Shown here: piece after piece, positions 33,537 to 45,062 of the stretch
Position numbering within the stretch: the first letter of the stretch is position 1
Layout: every line of letters starts with the position of its first letter
Assembly: GCA_015039465.1 (NCBI GenBank)
Contig: MU130701.1
Location: 103,851-154,580, forward strand
Origin: Phlegmacium glaucopus
Taxonomy: Eukaryota; Basidiomycota; Agaricomycetes; Agaricales; Cortinariaceae
Direction: 5' to 3'
DNA length: 50,730 nucleotides
Position numbers and translations under genes: made by a program
The notes under the pieces: generated by a model
What the model was told of the DNA's origin: nothing
The model's input: the letters and a program-made list of their open reading frames with translations, nothing else
Databases searched by the model: none

Positions 33537-36500
33537 CTACTCATTTTTGGGAACTCGCTCCTCCACACCTCCTAAACAAGCGACCTCTAGACCTGGCTTC
33601 TTGACAACAAAATACCGTTGAATGGAATCTCCACCAAATGGCTGGTGTGGAACCATAGCAATCACTGAACTAATGTATTTTACACCAATGACCATGAGGC
33701 CACCTTGACCGAGGTAGATGCAAGATTGAAGGGTATTGTATGAAATGTCGAGTAAGGTTTGGTCAGGTGAAGAAAAGCATGACATCATTGCGAGTGTTAC
33801 CTCCGTGTTGTCCTCAAACTGCAGGTAGAAATAGTATTGGACTTCAGCAAAGATATCATCACTTGTTTTGGGTTTTCTGATCTAAATATGGTGGTTTATT
33901 AAGTGGTATGTTGGAGGGACTGACAGGGATCTCACCATGACATTCCATGCCATCCGAACCTTTTTGAGTGGCCTAATCTTCTCTTTCCAGGCTGAACAAG
34001 CAACTTGGCCATTTGGTAAGCATAAGCGTGCCCATCGCGATATTTTTGGAGACCAGTTTTGGGGCATATCAATACCACAAGTATCCTGAAGATAGGATTT
34101 AAGGGCCTGGCATTCCACATCTGTCATATGTCTTGCAGTTCTTTCTCAAGCCCTCAATAGAACAAAGCCATTACCCAAGTCCTTCGCACCTCTCGGAATT
34201 GGATTTTGAGGTTCCTCCAAATCTGGAAACATGGCTTTGAGTGCATTGACCTGACACCTTTGCAACACGTGTTGTGAAAGGTTGGCGTAAGGATGGACAT
34301 GGGATCGAATCTCCTCACCCAGGTTACCTATTGTCCGCTCCATGGTCCATTGTGATGAACATATTAAGGGCCCAAGGCGAATGACCTCTAAGGCCAGGTG
34401 TGTCAACGCATGGATGCTTTGACGCACAAAATGAAGGCGGTCAGTTCCGCACTGGTAATAGAGTAGCTCAAATTCATGAGCAGACTCAACTAATGCCTGA
34501 TGAGCTGCTTTGAGATCCTTGGTCTTGATCTGATGCTGATTGATAATATGGACAGTGAATACCAGCTTGCAAAAATGCTTGTAATATATCTGTGGAAGGA
34601 CATTATAAAAAACACCTGGTCCAAGACCATAGAGGTAAAGCAGAAATTCCCAAGCTTTGTAGCCACTCAAAATCTTTTCTGCAGGATTGTGTGGAGGGCG
34701 GTTGAATGAACCAGGAAGGTATGGGGTGGCAGCGGCAACATCTCTGCCATGCACTTCCCACGTGTCCCCGCGCAGGACAGCCCAGGGCCAGGTCGACCAG
34801 CTGTCAGTTTTGTCACAATCAAAAGTCCCCCGCCAGAGGGGAATTAGAAGGTCAGGAATGTTCAATGATTCCAGGTGCATGATATTGGACCCAAAACACG
34901 ATGGAACTGCAACTTTATGGCGAGGGTCTAGACCAAGAAAAATGCTGGGTTTGCAGATACCTGTCTCTAGATGCCGTTTCTTGTATTGTCGTTCATTCAG
35001 AGATGCCATAAGATACCGAAGGTTTTCCTTGTAGAGCTCAGGTGAATGCAATGGTGGGTTTTCATAGCTGTAGTCATCGTGACTGCATCCTTCGACATTG
35101 TAATTGTATGGCTTATAGAATGCAGGATAATAGTGCGAAATTCCGGGTTTGTGACGACCAGTCGCAGAACAATATATGCGACAGCCATTTTTTCCATGAT
35201 GACCAACAAGTCCATTCAGGTAGGTCATACCAGGACCATCAGCAGCGCCCAATGTGAAGAACAATCGTGAAATTTCCACAATGTCATGCAATGCATCCCA
35301 GATAGGAAGCCCTTCTTTTTGGAGGGCTGAAACGTGGTGCAACCCCGGAAAAAGAAAGGAATCAACAATCTTGGGCTTGTTGGGGCCTGGGATAATACCT
35401 CCAATGAGAACATGTTTCTTCTGATACCGAACGCTGGGCGCAAGATCCATGATGACCCAAATGTAGATCCAGCAATCCGACTGCTTGTATCGGTAAAGTT
35501 GAGCTCCGTCGAATGAGAGCATCAAGACCATGTCAGTGTCTTGAACCCGACCATCTCGCACTGCATCGAGGTAATCCGACCCATAAAAGTAATCGTTGTA
35601 AGTGGGAAGGATTCCGCCATTCACCTCCAGTAATTCCAGGATCATGGCAGTAACCTTTCGTCAATACATCATTCGTTCGGCGCTCTCCTTATCCCTCCAA
35701 AGTGCCTGAAGTTGCGGTCCAAGGAGCATGGTGTGAAACATCTGTCTTGCCTTCTTGGTGATGGGATCGCGCCGTGGCTTGCCACATTCCAGACATGTGT
35801 TAAGCTCAGCGAAAGGACCAGTATATGCTAGGCAGCTCTTGATGCACATATCATGTTCAATTGATTCAACTCCTGTGATCTCCACAATTCAGCGCTTCAT
35901 CTGATCGTAGGTGGGTATGTCGTTGTTAGGATGGCATTGTAAGATGGCTCTTCGTACAGATGTATAGGTCTGTTGAGAACTATTAATTGTAGAGAGAAAT
36001 AAGTCTAATCCGAGGCAAAGATCTTGTGATGTAATATCCGCAGGACATGTTGGAGGGTTTTGTAAGCAGTGGAGAGCCTCGGCATCAAGCTTGGATACCC
36101 CATCATCCAACGAGGCTTCTTCTAAAGCACGAATGAATTCCATGGCTTGCTTGATGTGATCTAACTTCGCCAAGGCAGAGAGTTCATTGAGATCAATATC
36201 TCCATACTGAGCTGCATTGGGAATCTCTTCCGGAAACATTGGGTCATGAGGCGCAGCTAGAGGTACCGAGTCCAGAGGTGCCTGACATGAGATATCTTCC
36301 AGGCTGCCAGGTTCAGGTAACTGGGACTCCTCCAAGTCATCCAGTGTAGGTGTTTCATGGTCATTTGCTTGAGTCTTGTCGGTTCCATCTTGTTCTGGAT
36401 CCCTTGGAAAGGTGGTCATATTCTTTGTGAGCCCGTTCTGTTCCACAGGTGAGTAATTTCAGTCTTCGAGAGACAGAAATGTCAAGCCTTACATTAGTTG

Positions 36501-36873
36501 AGTTCATAGGCTGAGATCCTTCCTGCAAGTCCTCCGTCCCTGTTCCTATATTGCCCTCCTCATTTCCATCTATGACCATCCTTCTGTCCATCTCGGTGTC
36601 ATGAACTTGAAGCACAGCCGGTTTAGTCTTGGACTCTGGAATATTATTGAATGTTGCCTCCCTCTGAGGATCTTGATTAATTCCCGCCGATGATGATTCC
36701 AAAAAGCCTCTGAATTCAGTTGAGAAGGACTCCTCATTACGGTGCTTCTGGTGTCTGTTGAATGTTGAAAGGGATACGAGTTTTTGCATGCCCTTGCAAT
36801 TTGCCTGGCAGCCACATATGTGTTTTTGCAGAGAACTCTTAGTTCTCTTAGTTTCTCTATGTTGGTTTATCAT
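33537..36873 (-). pseudogene. Tnp2-family transposase with three in-frame TGA codons
   Basis: Cut-and-paste transposase of the Tnp2 family (Transposase_21, CACTA-related). Exons 36493-36873, 33936-36437 and 33537-33881 form one frame of 1075 codons. An N-terminal Cys motif (CGCQANC) is followed by an acidic linker, then ITGVESIEHDMCIKSCLAYTG and a CLECGKPRRD zinc ribbon. The Tnp2 core follows: YNDYFYGSDYLDAVRDG, DTDMVLMLSFDGAQLYRYK, WIYIWVIMDLAPSVRYQKK and IPGPNKPKIVDSFLFPGLH. The C-terminal part has ISRWARLCLPNGQVACSAWKE and PHQPFGGDSIQRYFVV. The frame is broken only by TGA at 35889-35891, 35661-35663 and 34146-34148. Each sits where Arg (CGA) is expected. There are no indels, so inactivation looks recent. 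It presumably once moved the 11-kb element. Confidence 0.92.
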
Positions 36874-37141
36874 GTAACTTTGAAGTCGTGCGAGTTGGTA
36901 GATGTCCGTGTCACGCCTTTGCGTTGTGCAATTTGAATTGAACTTGGTTATTTAAGTTTTCTTTGATAGTCTACATAAAGTATGAATGCAATATAGTATA
37001 TGAAACAACGAGGGGAATACCAAGGTGTGTGGGACAAGCTATGGCTGTCTACTCCAATTATTAAGGCCAAGGGTTATGGATCATGGCTGGAGGCTACCTG
37101 AAGTATACCGCTATATTGTTCTCCTTGCAGTTAGATAACCT

Positions 37142-37522
37142 TTAACTCCCCCCTGACTTGTTTCTTTCCATGCGATGAATGTGCTTCTTGGCCTGGCGAG
37201 CAGACTTCTTGAGTGCTTGGCGGTATAGATCTGACTTGCGAACGGATGGTGGAAATATGGGCCACCCAGGAAGCAAGTACGGGCAGGGGCCAAGTGGGGA
37301 AGATTGGCGAGGAGAATATGTTGTCACGACTGGGGGGTTGAATATAGATGGGTGGGCCATCTGTAAACAGACAGCAGAGAGTGTGAATGGCGAACCATCA
37401 ATGGCGGGGTCCTTCTTGGTTTGGCGCTGGTCCAACCCATGTAAAGACTCCAGTGGATTGATGTTTTCGGATTGATTTTCATCAATGAGATTGGCAAAAG
37501 TGATGGTGCGTTGAAGAGGCAT
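37142..37522 (-). CDS. Small basic ORF at the transposon edge
   Basis: A 126-aa frame starting MPLQRTITFANLIDEN and ending in a basic helix (YRQALKKSARQAKKHIHR). It has a Pro-rich middle (GPCPYLLPGWPIFPP). It lies about 270 bp upstream of the Tnp2 start on the same strand and inside the element ends. I do not recognise a domain. The basic C-terminus would suit nucleic-acid binding, but that is inference. Confidence 0.5.
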   Translation of the reverse strand: MPLQRTITFANLIDENQSENINPLESLHGLDQRQTKKDPAIDGSPFTLSAVCLQMAHPSIFNPPVVTTYSPRQSSPLGPCPYLLPGWPIFPPSVRKSDLYRQALKKSARQAKKHIHRMERNKSGGS

Positions 37523-37840
37523 GTAAAATGAATGGTAATATGGGGTCTAGGTATTCGGTTAGGCCTGCACACAAAGTTCTGTGAAGTTGATGTGTGTGTG
37601 AGTCAATGCTGCACCAGACAGATATTATGCAAATTTACACGAATTTGTCTGTGTCGATGATATAATCGACATGATTGATGTCAATTATACACGCAATTGA
37701 AGAGGTAGAAATGTTAGATCTTTAGAACTTGAAGAAAGTTGAAAAAAACAAAGTGAAAGATTAGTTATTGATTACAAATCAGTACAAATATCTTGCTTTC
37801 TCGGCACAGTCAGATCCGGTCAGAACCGGTTTTCACTGGG

Positions 37841-38140
37841 CTTCAAACCTCTCACTTCATTTAGATCTTTTATTATTATTTTTTGTTTATATTTATTTCT
37901 AATATTTGTAATTCATATTGCACTCGCTTTTTATAGTGATCGATTGTCATCACATTATCATTAAGTCTGTTTTAGGAGACTACCTCGCTTTTTATATGTA
38001 TTGTTTCTGTGTCTTGGCCACGACTCATAGATTTGTTTATTTACTTAAAGGAACGCCATTCCCCCTTCTTGTTTCTGGTATCTTTTGGCGTATTCTACCT
38101 GTATATATGATAATTATCTATTTTTTTGGGAAGGTTCATG
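37841..38140 (+). repeat. Displaced second half of the duplicated Ser-rich gene 3' flank
   Basis: TTAGATCTTTTATT, TAGATTTGTTTATTTACTTA, AAGGAACGCC and ATATATGATAATTATCTATTT follow in the same order as at 22710-22925. This is the continuation of the duplicate interrupted at 26868. It includes one internal extra copy of the CTCGCTTTTTATA block. Confidence 0.85.
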
Positions 38141-38845
38141 AAATGAAACGTTTATGTAAACAGAAGAGTTATGTAGTACTTATTTACACTTACTTATGTC
38201 GAACAATTTACACGGGTTTAGCCGGATCACGGCCGCATTAGGCAAACCAGGGCTCGATCACGATCAAGCTCCCTTTGCTCGGCCCCTCCACAGCACCCCT
38301 TATCCAGCCCTTTCTTTCCCCCTCCCCTCCTTCGCCCTGGCATACGTGCCTCCTCCACTCTAAATTAGCCAAAGGCCGGTATTTTAGGCAGTGGACCCGC
38401 ACCTCCCACAGGCCTGCAGGGTTTTGGCATACCCAAATACATTAGCCGAAAATGATGCACAGCCGCAATCATCACTGTACATAGCCGCTGCCTATGTTCT
38501 TCAAGCGTTTCCAAAGTTGCTCCTGTCCTGCTTCCCTCGTCAGCTTCCAACTTTTACACCACCACCACCACCACCACCACCCATCTCCCCACGTTGCCGC
38601 CTGCCAAATCACGCATGTGATCTCCAACGGCCACTGGGACCACTGAATCCACCATGCTCATCATTAGTTTAATTAAATGAAGGTAATAACGTACAAAGTT
38701 TTGCAGTATCTACTCAATAGTAAGATGATAGGTAAATATATAGCTCAAGTCTCCTGTAATAGTAAAATGATAGGTAAATCTATAGCTCACGTCTCCTGTA
38801 GGCTGTTGACCGGGGAAAAAAGGGGGAATGGAATCAATGATAACC
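38141..38845. other. Stretch without a gene; short repeats
   Basis: Contains a (CCA)n run at about 38558-38582 and two 42-bp tandem copies (38717-38758 and 38759-38800) of a unit with GATGATAGGTAAAT and AGCTCA, differing at a few bases. The tandem lies just downstream of the recombinase stop codon and could belong to the end of that element. No open frame is convincing. Confidence 0.6.
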
Positions 38846-41163
38846 TTATGCCGTGTCCATTGAATGTTTCTTTCTGTTGCGGGTTCGGCTGGTCTTAGCC
38901 CATATCATGTTCAAAAGGTTGTTTATGCTTTTGTCGGCATTGGGGTACTCCTCAAGGAAACAAGTGTCGCTTCGACCTAGCCTAGATCCACCAGATCATA
39001 TTGACAGTCAGTTTTGAATCAAAAATAGGGGTGCAAGGACTTCATACCTTTCGTACTCTTCAAACACAATCTGCCGTTGAGACCTTTTACTCCCAGTGAC
39101 TGTCCTCATCACACCGGTATACCAATGCTTGGGCCAGTCTTTCAGCGTTCAATTTGTTACTGGATCAACCTCTTGCCATTGCATTATTGCTCTCCTCCAT
39201 GCACTGGGACCATGGCCTAGATCAGGAATGGACACCCCGGAGATAGGAAGAGCGGATTGGACTCGGACACATGAGGTAGCCCCTGAGTTGGCTATGGTTG
39301 ATGAGTCCAAGCCAGAGCGCACATGGTGAGGATTTATAGGAGATGGCAAAGGGATCTGGACACGATCGGTGTGTAGGGATTGCTGGTAGGACATGTGCTT
39401 TGATGGTGATGAGCGCTCAGGAACAGCACAGGAGACGAGATCTGAGGACCCTTCCATGGCCAATGAAATGGTTGACACGATGGCATCAAGTTTCTCATCC
39501 ATATGGCTGATGCTATGCTTCAACTGGAAAAATTCCTCAGTAGTCACAGGCTTGAGAGAAAGGTGGTCACCCATGAAAGTCTTCTTGGGATCCAGAGGAA
39601 TTGGATGAAGAGCGCCTCCATGTCCTGACTCATAACTTTGAAGGGAGTCAACCAGGCACTTGATCAGTGTATCAACCTGGATAATTCTTGGTTTGAGTTT
39701 ACTCAGACTGACTATCATTATTTTCAGAGGCCATACATGTTCTCCAATTGCCCAGCCACCCCACCACCTTATCTGGCTCAATGACCACCACATTCCAATT
39801 GGTGTGAACATAAATCGGTATTGTGCTCCACCTTGCCAGAAGCAATGGGTAGTGTAATGTTTCATGATGTCAGCGCCATCCGAAAATTTGGTGAGCGAGC
39901 CCTGGAGAGCAGTGTAGCTCATGTGTCATTTGATGTGGATTACTCCATTGGGAGCAATATAAGGGAAAAGAAAGTCATTCTCCTCAAGCTCTCGTCCTAT
40001 CTGAGTGGTGAGGAAATTCTTCCAACGGGGAAGGTGAGTGCTCATGTCAATTTCGGAAACCTCCTGCTGATAGATGTCATATATATTGCCTTTTTTTGGT
40101 TCATGTCAGCTTGTGGTTTGGCAATCACATAGAGACCCCTATGGTTGACCGTTGCACGGTACGTACTTGTTCTGGGACCATCATATCCCTTTTCCTTCTG
40201 CCATCCTTTGCGGTTCTCAAGGTGAATCTTGAAGTGTGGTATGTAATACGGAGCTGGGCCAATACACCCATTTTTGATGTCTCCAGCTTGTAGGCTGAGA
40301 AGCTCAAAGCATCTGAAAGTGGATAATAGTTATACCAGATAGTTTAGCATCAAATTCTGATAACTAACCTGGTCCATAGCGTGAATGCTGATGTCATGAA
40401 TGCACACATCAGCCCATGCTCAAGGCAAAGTTTTAACTCTTCCATGTTCTCAACTGGTGTCGAGTTGAGCTTCTCATTTGGACAATTCTTCTCAGACCAG
40501 TTCATTAACTTCCGGATTTCTTCAATTGTTATAGCTTCAGCATGATTCCGAGTGGCCAAAGCACCCTTTGTGTGCGCTCGTGTTTTGACAGCTCGGAGCA
40601 CAGATCTGACTGCTGAGGCCCTAGCGGGACATCCGAGGACCTTGTCTTGCTTTTCATCATAAGAATATGCCCCAGAATAGCAATCATTATCTCTGGTAAG
40701 ATTTTGGTAAGTGGTCCACCGAAAACTGGTAGTTGACTCACATTGTATCCCAATAGGATGCAAATGCACCATGAATACCATCTGCAGTGCTTGAACCCAG
40801 CCCGTCTGTGAAGCATTTCTGGACCAGGAACATCTCAAGTGCCATAGCAGAATACCAATTTGGTGGCTTGTCAAACGCTCTCTTGAGCTCATCAGTAGGG
40901 ATTCCTAAGCTGCACGCCCTCTCTCCATTTTCCCTCCTTTCCTTCACAATTTCCCTCAAGAATTGCATACCTCGAGCAATATGACCATTGTAAGCGCTGT
41001 CTGTGTTCTTCACGGTGCTGAATTCCACACACTTTGCATTCCTTACTTTTTGCAGGGTTTTCAGGGTCGAGATAGCTGAACGGCTCTTCTTCCAAGCTGG
41101 GGACGCAGTTTTTTCTTTTGCATTGATGGCTTGATATTTCATAGGAGAACAAGCTTGAGTCAT
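38846..41163 (-). pseudogene. Tyrosine recombinase (Crypton-like), catalytically degenerate
   Basis: Six exons fit exactly to 669 codons: 40742-41163, 40369-40692, 40167-40312, 39737-40089, 39048-39676 and 38846-38981. Box I of tyrosine recombinases is visible as TRCFELLSLQAGDI across the second splice junction, with its Arg present. Box II reads THCFWQGGAQ, where the HxxR arginine is replaced by Trp (codon 39836-39838, CGG to TGG by one change). The expected nucleophile region reads DTLIKCLVDSL, with Cys where I expect Tyr. Two TGA codons lie in frame (39926-39928 and 39149-39151). Such recombinases in fungi belong to Crypton-type elements that integrate through a circular form. A long Ser-rich C-terminal extension ends with LKDWPKHWYTG and LEEYPNADKS. 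Element ends were not found. Family assignment is from motif memory. Confidence 0.72.
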
Positions 41164-41632
41164 AGGTTGATAAGGCAGTTACGGGGAGTAGGTATACTGT
41201 ATAAATGCTAGGAGACACAATGTTTCACCTTTGTAAAATAGTTACATCTCAGAACAATCCTACATTATTGGCCTTGCCATTGGCCCTGTTAATATCAATT
41301 TCAATCCTTTAAGCAAAGCGAGTCCACACTAAGAGAAAAATAGGATTCATAATTGAAAGGTACATGATAAATACATAAGACTAATGACTGATCTAGATTC
41401 TACTCGGGAGGTGGGGTGCACAGATTGATGTAGCCTTGAAAACCTTTGGGGTGCTCAAGGACCTTGGGGAGAAAGGTGAGCAAAGATTTTGAAACGGTAC
41501 ACATAAAAATCATACTGGAGGATAAGATGGGGATATGACTTGTCCCATTTTTCCTGTTGATTTATCATGAAACTGTTGAACCATCAGTGGTAGGGCAGAT
41601 GCCAAGATCGCAGCAGGGATCCAAACAGAACA

Positions 41633-43852
41633 TCACTGAACCGGGGTGTCGAGAGCAAGATGACGGCAGATATCATCCAGATTCGCGGTGGTATCACAAA
41701 TAAGGATGGATGCAGAGATCTTGATCACATAGCCATTTATGTTTGCACCAGTTGATGGACCGCCAGGGCCAAGTTTTACTTGGTAGATGCGAAGGATGCC
41801 TGAACGGGTGAAAGACCCTTCAGACAGAGATCCATCCATGTAGCACTTGATAACTACATTTGGATCTGGAGCCTAATGGGAAAGGTAAGAACATATATAT
41901 TCCCCACAGTAAACACATACCTGGAGCAGGTATTGCACTACAATACCTCGCCAAACATTTTGCTGGAATTGGGCTACAATCTGTCCTGATGTGCCCCATG
42001 AAAATGATTTTTGCAGAGCGAGGCAATAGCCATAATATCGGGCTGGCAGAAAGTCCAGCAAGAGGTGTCAGGGATGGTGTCAGTCATCCAAGAAGTAACA
42101 GGACAGGCATAACGGAGGAGGACATCAATTGATGTGAATTTCAATGATATGTTTTGTGTGACAGCCGGATACTTTTGTCCAAGGAGCCCATTTTGGTCCA
42201 GCATCAACTGTACCTTGAGTGTCTGTCGCTAATCAGCCAGGAAATTGGAGAGCGCTTCCCTCGGTAAGTCTGATACAGTGTGGAAAAGGCTAGGTGCTAA
42301 TTCACTTTGGGCTAGCTTATGCGCAATTGTTGGGCCACAGCCAGCGAGACCAACCTGTAGGAAAATTGTTACATTCCATCATACATTACTCTGGTCCAGC
42401 TCCGTCAGAGCTGTCTCTGGTAGTCCATACTCCGTACAGTGCTTTCCCTCACATCCCAAACTACTCCTTCTATGTTCAACTCCGAGACCTTTCCGTGTCA
42501 TTCCGGCTTCTCTGTCTATACTCCACACCCATTACCACTTCTTTGCCACTACCACTACTTCTTTGTCATCACGTTCCCACTATCAGTCAGCACACCAGCC
42601 ATGGATTATTTACCCCAAGAATGCAGGACCTTTCGGGAGCAGAACGCAGCACTTTATATTTATACTTTATATTTTGGTTGCAATTCCTTTTATTATTTAA
42701 GTACTTGAACTTGTATGTTTTCCCTCAGTTTGAATATCAACATAGTTCCCTCCTCCTTGTCTTCCTCTAAGTTACTGCAACTTGCAGTTCCACTCCATTC
42801 CATTCTTACTCCGAAATTAGGACACAAAGGTTTAGGGTAGCACAGCATATACGCTGAGGCTATAGTCCTTTCCCATTCCGTGGTTCCATTCCAATCAAAC
42901 TCCGTCCAATACTCCGGAATAGAGTTCTCGAACTCAACAAAAATAAAAAAAGAGCATCATGATGTAAATGGAAAATGTACACTGTCATAATCCCCTCCAT
43001 TCAGAATGGCTAACAAAAATAATCCTTTGCAGGTAAGTGAAGTTCTTGGATGCGACTGAATAGCATCGGATGTGTAGATATGTACTCGATCTCCAGCATT
43101 TTTAATGTTTGGACTAATGATTAATGATTAGTGACCTTATCGAGTGCCTGATTTAACAACTTGCGTGCGGATGACACAGCGCCCACCAAATACGAAGGTG
43201 TCACCATCGCTTGAGACAATTCCATCAATAATGTTGCGGCTACTGAGCTCAGCCAGGTCAGCCTCAGCTTCTCCAGGTGCCTAAAATATTAAAATATAGG
43301 ATCAGAGAAAATGTCAAGAATTGAAGCGAGGAAAGCAACGGAACCGTATACCAGTGAAATCCAAATGCTTCAATGAAGTGCTGGAGCCGTTCTGTCAGCC
43401 AATGAGCCTTTCCCTTCACCTTTACTCCTCGTTTAATGGAAGGCTGGTTGTTTCCATCAAAAACAAATATTGGAATGATGGGCAAAGCTAAAAGCCAACA
43501 GAGACAAAAAAAAAGGATCCAAAGGACAGGGTTCTCTCCTGCCTGAGCTCCAGGACCCTTTGCACAGCCGATGGCCGTCTGAGCTTCATTCATCCAAATG
43601 CCGTTACACTGTATTAGACTGACTTAGAAGAGAGAAGGTAGTAGCACATGGCACGGCACCTGGTATCGATCCCGATGTGAATGCAACCATCCTTATGGCC
43701 ACTCTCAAAACCTTCCACAACCGAGAGCTGAGTAAATGTCTGAGTTTGGCAAGCTGGCAGTAAAATCTAAGATGGGGCAGCATCGACATCAGTTACATCA
43801 TAAGAAATAACTGAGATACTATACATACCTTCCACAGATTGTGAATACCCAT
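41633..43852 (-). pseudogene. GEN1/Yen1-like XPG-family nuclease, broken
   Basis: Structure-specific nuclease of the XPG/FEN superfamily, closest in layout to Holliday-junction resolvases. The N-terminus MGIHNLWKILLPA starts at 43852 (exons 43829-43852, 43660-43766 and 43345-43600, then further exons). Acidic metal-binding motifs are all kept: IFVFDG, APGEAEADLAE, SSDGDTFVFGG and LNGGDYDS. A helix-hairpin-helix (GLAGCGPTIAHKLA) follows, then FTSIDVLLRYACPVTSW. The last exon (41633-41872) encodes NVVIKCYMDGSL and ends DTPVQ. Breaks: a splice acceptor reading GG at 43601-43602 instead of AG, TAG at 42229-42231 where Trp is expected, and a 1-nt loss near 42003. One intron is swollen to 626 bp. 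It lies 469 bp upstream of the recombinase, same strand. Confidence 0.82.
42355..42980 (-). other. Oversized intron with probable insertion in the nuclease gene
   Basis: GTACATTTTCC...CCTACAG splices GGDYDS to VGLAGCG in phase 0, so this is an intron. At 626 bp it is about ten times the local norm. The interior carries many ATTCC and TACTCCG motifs on both strands, like the subterminal repeats of the 1-262 element. An inserted non-autonomous element is likely, but I could not mark its ends. Confidence 0.5.
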
Positions 43853-45062
43853 TGTTGTTGTCAGAGAGGAAGAAGGCAAGGCAACTAAGACACAGCATGA
43901 ATCAGCCTGAGAAAAGATAGACCTAGTATTTAAAAAACATAGACAGATAGCACTTCAAGTTATCATCAGATTTCAGAATCATAGGTGGTGCAGTATATTG
44001 TTCAACATCAGCATAGAATCAGTCTGTTGGTAACTGGGCGAAGCTGTGAGGGATGAGACAGAACTTGAGTCGAAGATCAATCACTGATCAATCAACAACT
44101 TTTGAAAGTCACATGAAGGTGATCACATGACCATCGTCACATTGCATCATCAAAGTTATAGTAGTGTAAGGTAGAAAATAAGTGGAAATTGAGCCAATAA
44201 GAGTCCATAAGTCACTTATTTACAGCCGATTTACTGTAAATCAAGTTTGATTTACAGGATTTACAGTCCAGCTGTTTCTGCCCAAGTCAGATCTGGTTTG
44301 GTGATGCGGCTCAATTTACACCTACTAGTACTAGTCCTGCAGCCTGCAGGGACAAAGTAATAGCGCATCATTATCTCATTTTGGTAAATAAAATTTCCTA
44401 AACACACAATCCCTGAACCTAGCCCAAGTGTCAAAACCAGAAAATTTCAATTAATAGCACTTTGTAGCAACTGCCTGCCGTTCAGTCATCATATTTACAA
44501 AGTGCACCACTTCAAAGCATCCAACGATGGCCAATCATTAGCTTTGCACCATCTTTGACCATCTCATTCTAATAGTAATATGAAGGTCAAAGCAGTGTGT
44601 CAACCATTATCCACAAGATAAAGTCATGTACCAACCTTGGGGGATAATAAATACTTGGCTTTCCTATGAGTTCGCACTGCAGTCGGTAATCAAAACCAAA
44701 TTTTTTATTGATCACAACTGTTGTAGTAATCTCGATTGCTACAGATCTGGCAGCAGTAGACAGAAGTCGACACTGGACAAGCAAGTGAAGAGAGGCTTGG
44801 CAATCGGGATTACCCTGGGAATCTCAATATCCGGCGCCAGGCGGAATTTACATTATTTTACCATCACTAAATTGTGGAGAATCCCGTAAGTGAATATGAG
44901 TACCTAAAATCCAGTATGAGGTGTGATATGTGGTGTAAGTTTGCTATAAGCTTGTAGCTTGGTTCGTAAGGTCATATATGGCCAGTCGGTAGAAGGTCTG
45001 ATTTACATTTCACATGAGGACTCATGAGTTGATCGCAAGTTTCAGTCATTCTCGCAAGGTGG
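43853..45062. other. Stretch without a supported gene
   Basis: Upstream region of the nuclease gene. A cluster of short palindromes built on TTTACTGTAAATC / GATTTACAG lies near 44225-44270, and CTGCAGCCTGCAG near 44337. Short open frames show no recognisable motif. Confidence 0.5.

Larger units (their letters stand above)
26876..37840. mobile_element. 10.97-kb Tnp2 DNA transposon carrying a FunK1 kinase
   Basis: The left terminus reads CCCAGTCAAAATCCCATCTG. The right terminus, reverse-complemented, reads CCCAGTGAAAACCGGTTCTG. They agree at about 18 of the first 25 positions. The flanks are the 7-bp direct repeat CTTCAAA (26869-26875 and 37841-37847). Joining the flanks over one repeat recreates the sequence of the uninterrupted paralogous site at about 22665-22700, which supports the boundaries strongly. 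All genes inside are on the minus strand: a 126-codon ORF, Tnp2 transposase, FunK1 kinase and a 684-codon coiled-coil protein. Two later insertions lie inside it (27901-28075 and 28556-29559). Classical CACTA elements have CACTA ends and a 3-bp duplication, so this belongs to a different group or the end assignment needs refining. Confidence 0.82.

Noticed and set aside
33537..36873. TGA as a reassigned sense codon
   Set aside because: ubr1, the Ser-rich gene and the nuclear code of these fungi use TGA as stop, and the only TGA-rich frames are in mobile genes. Mutation explains it.
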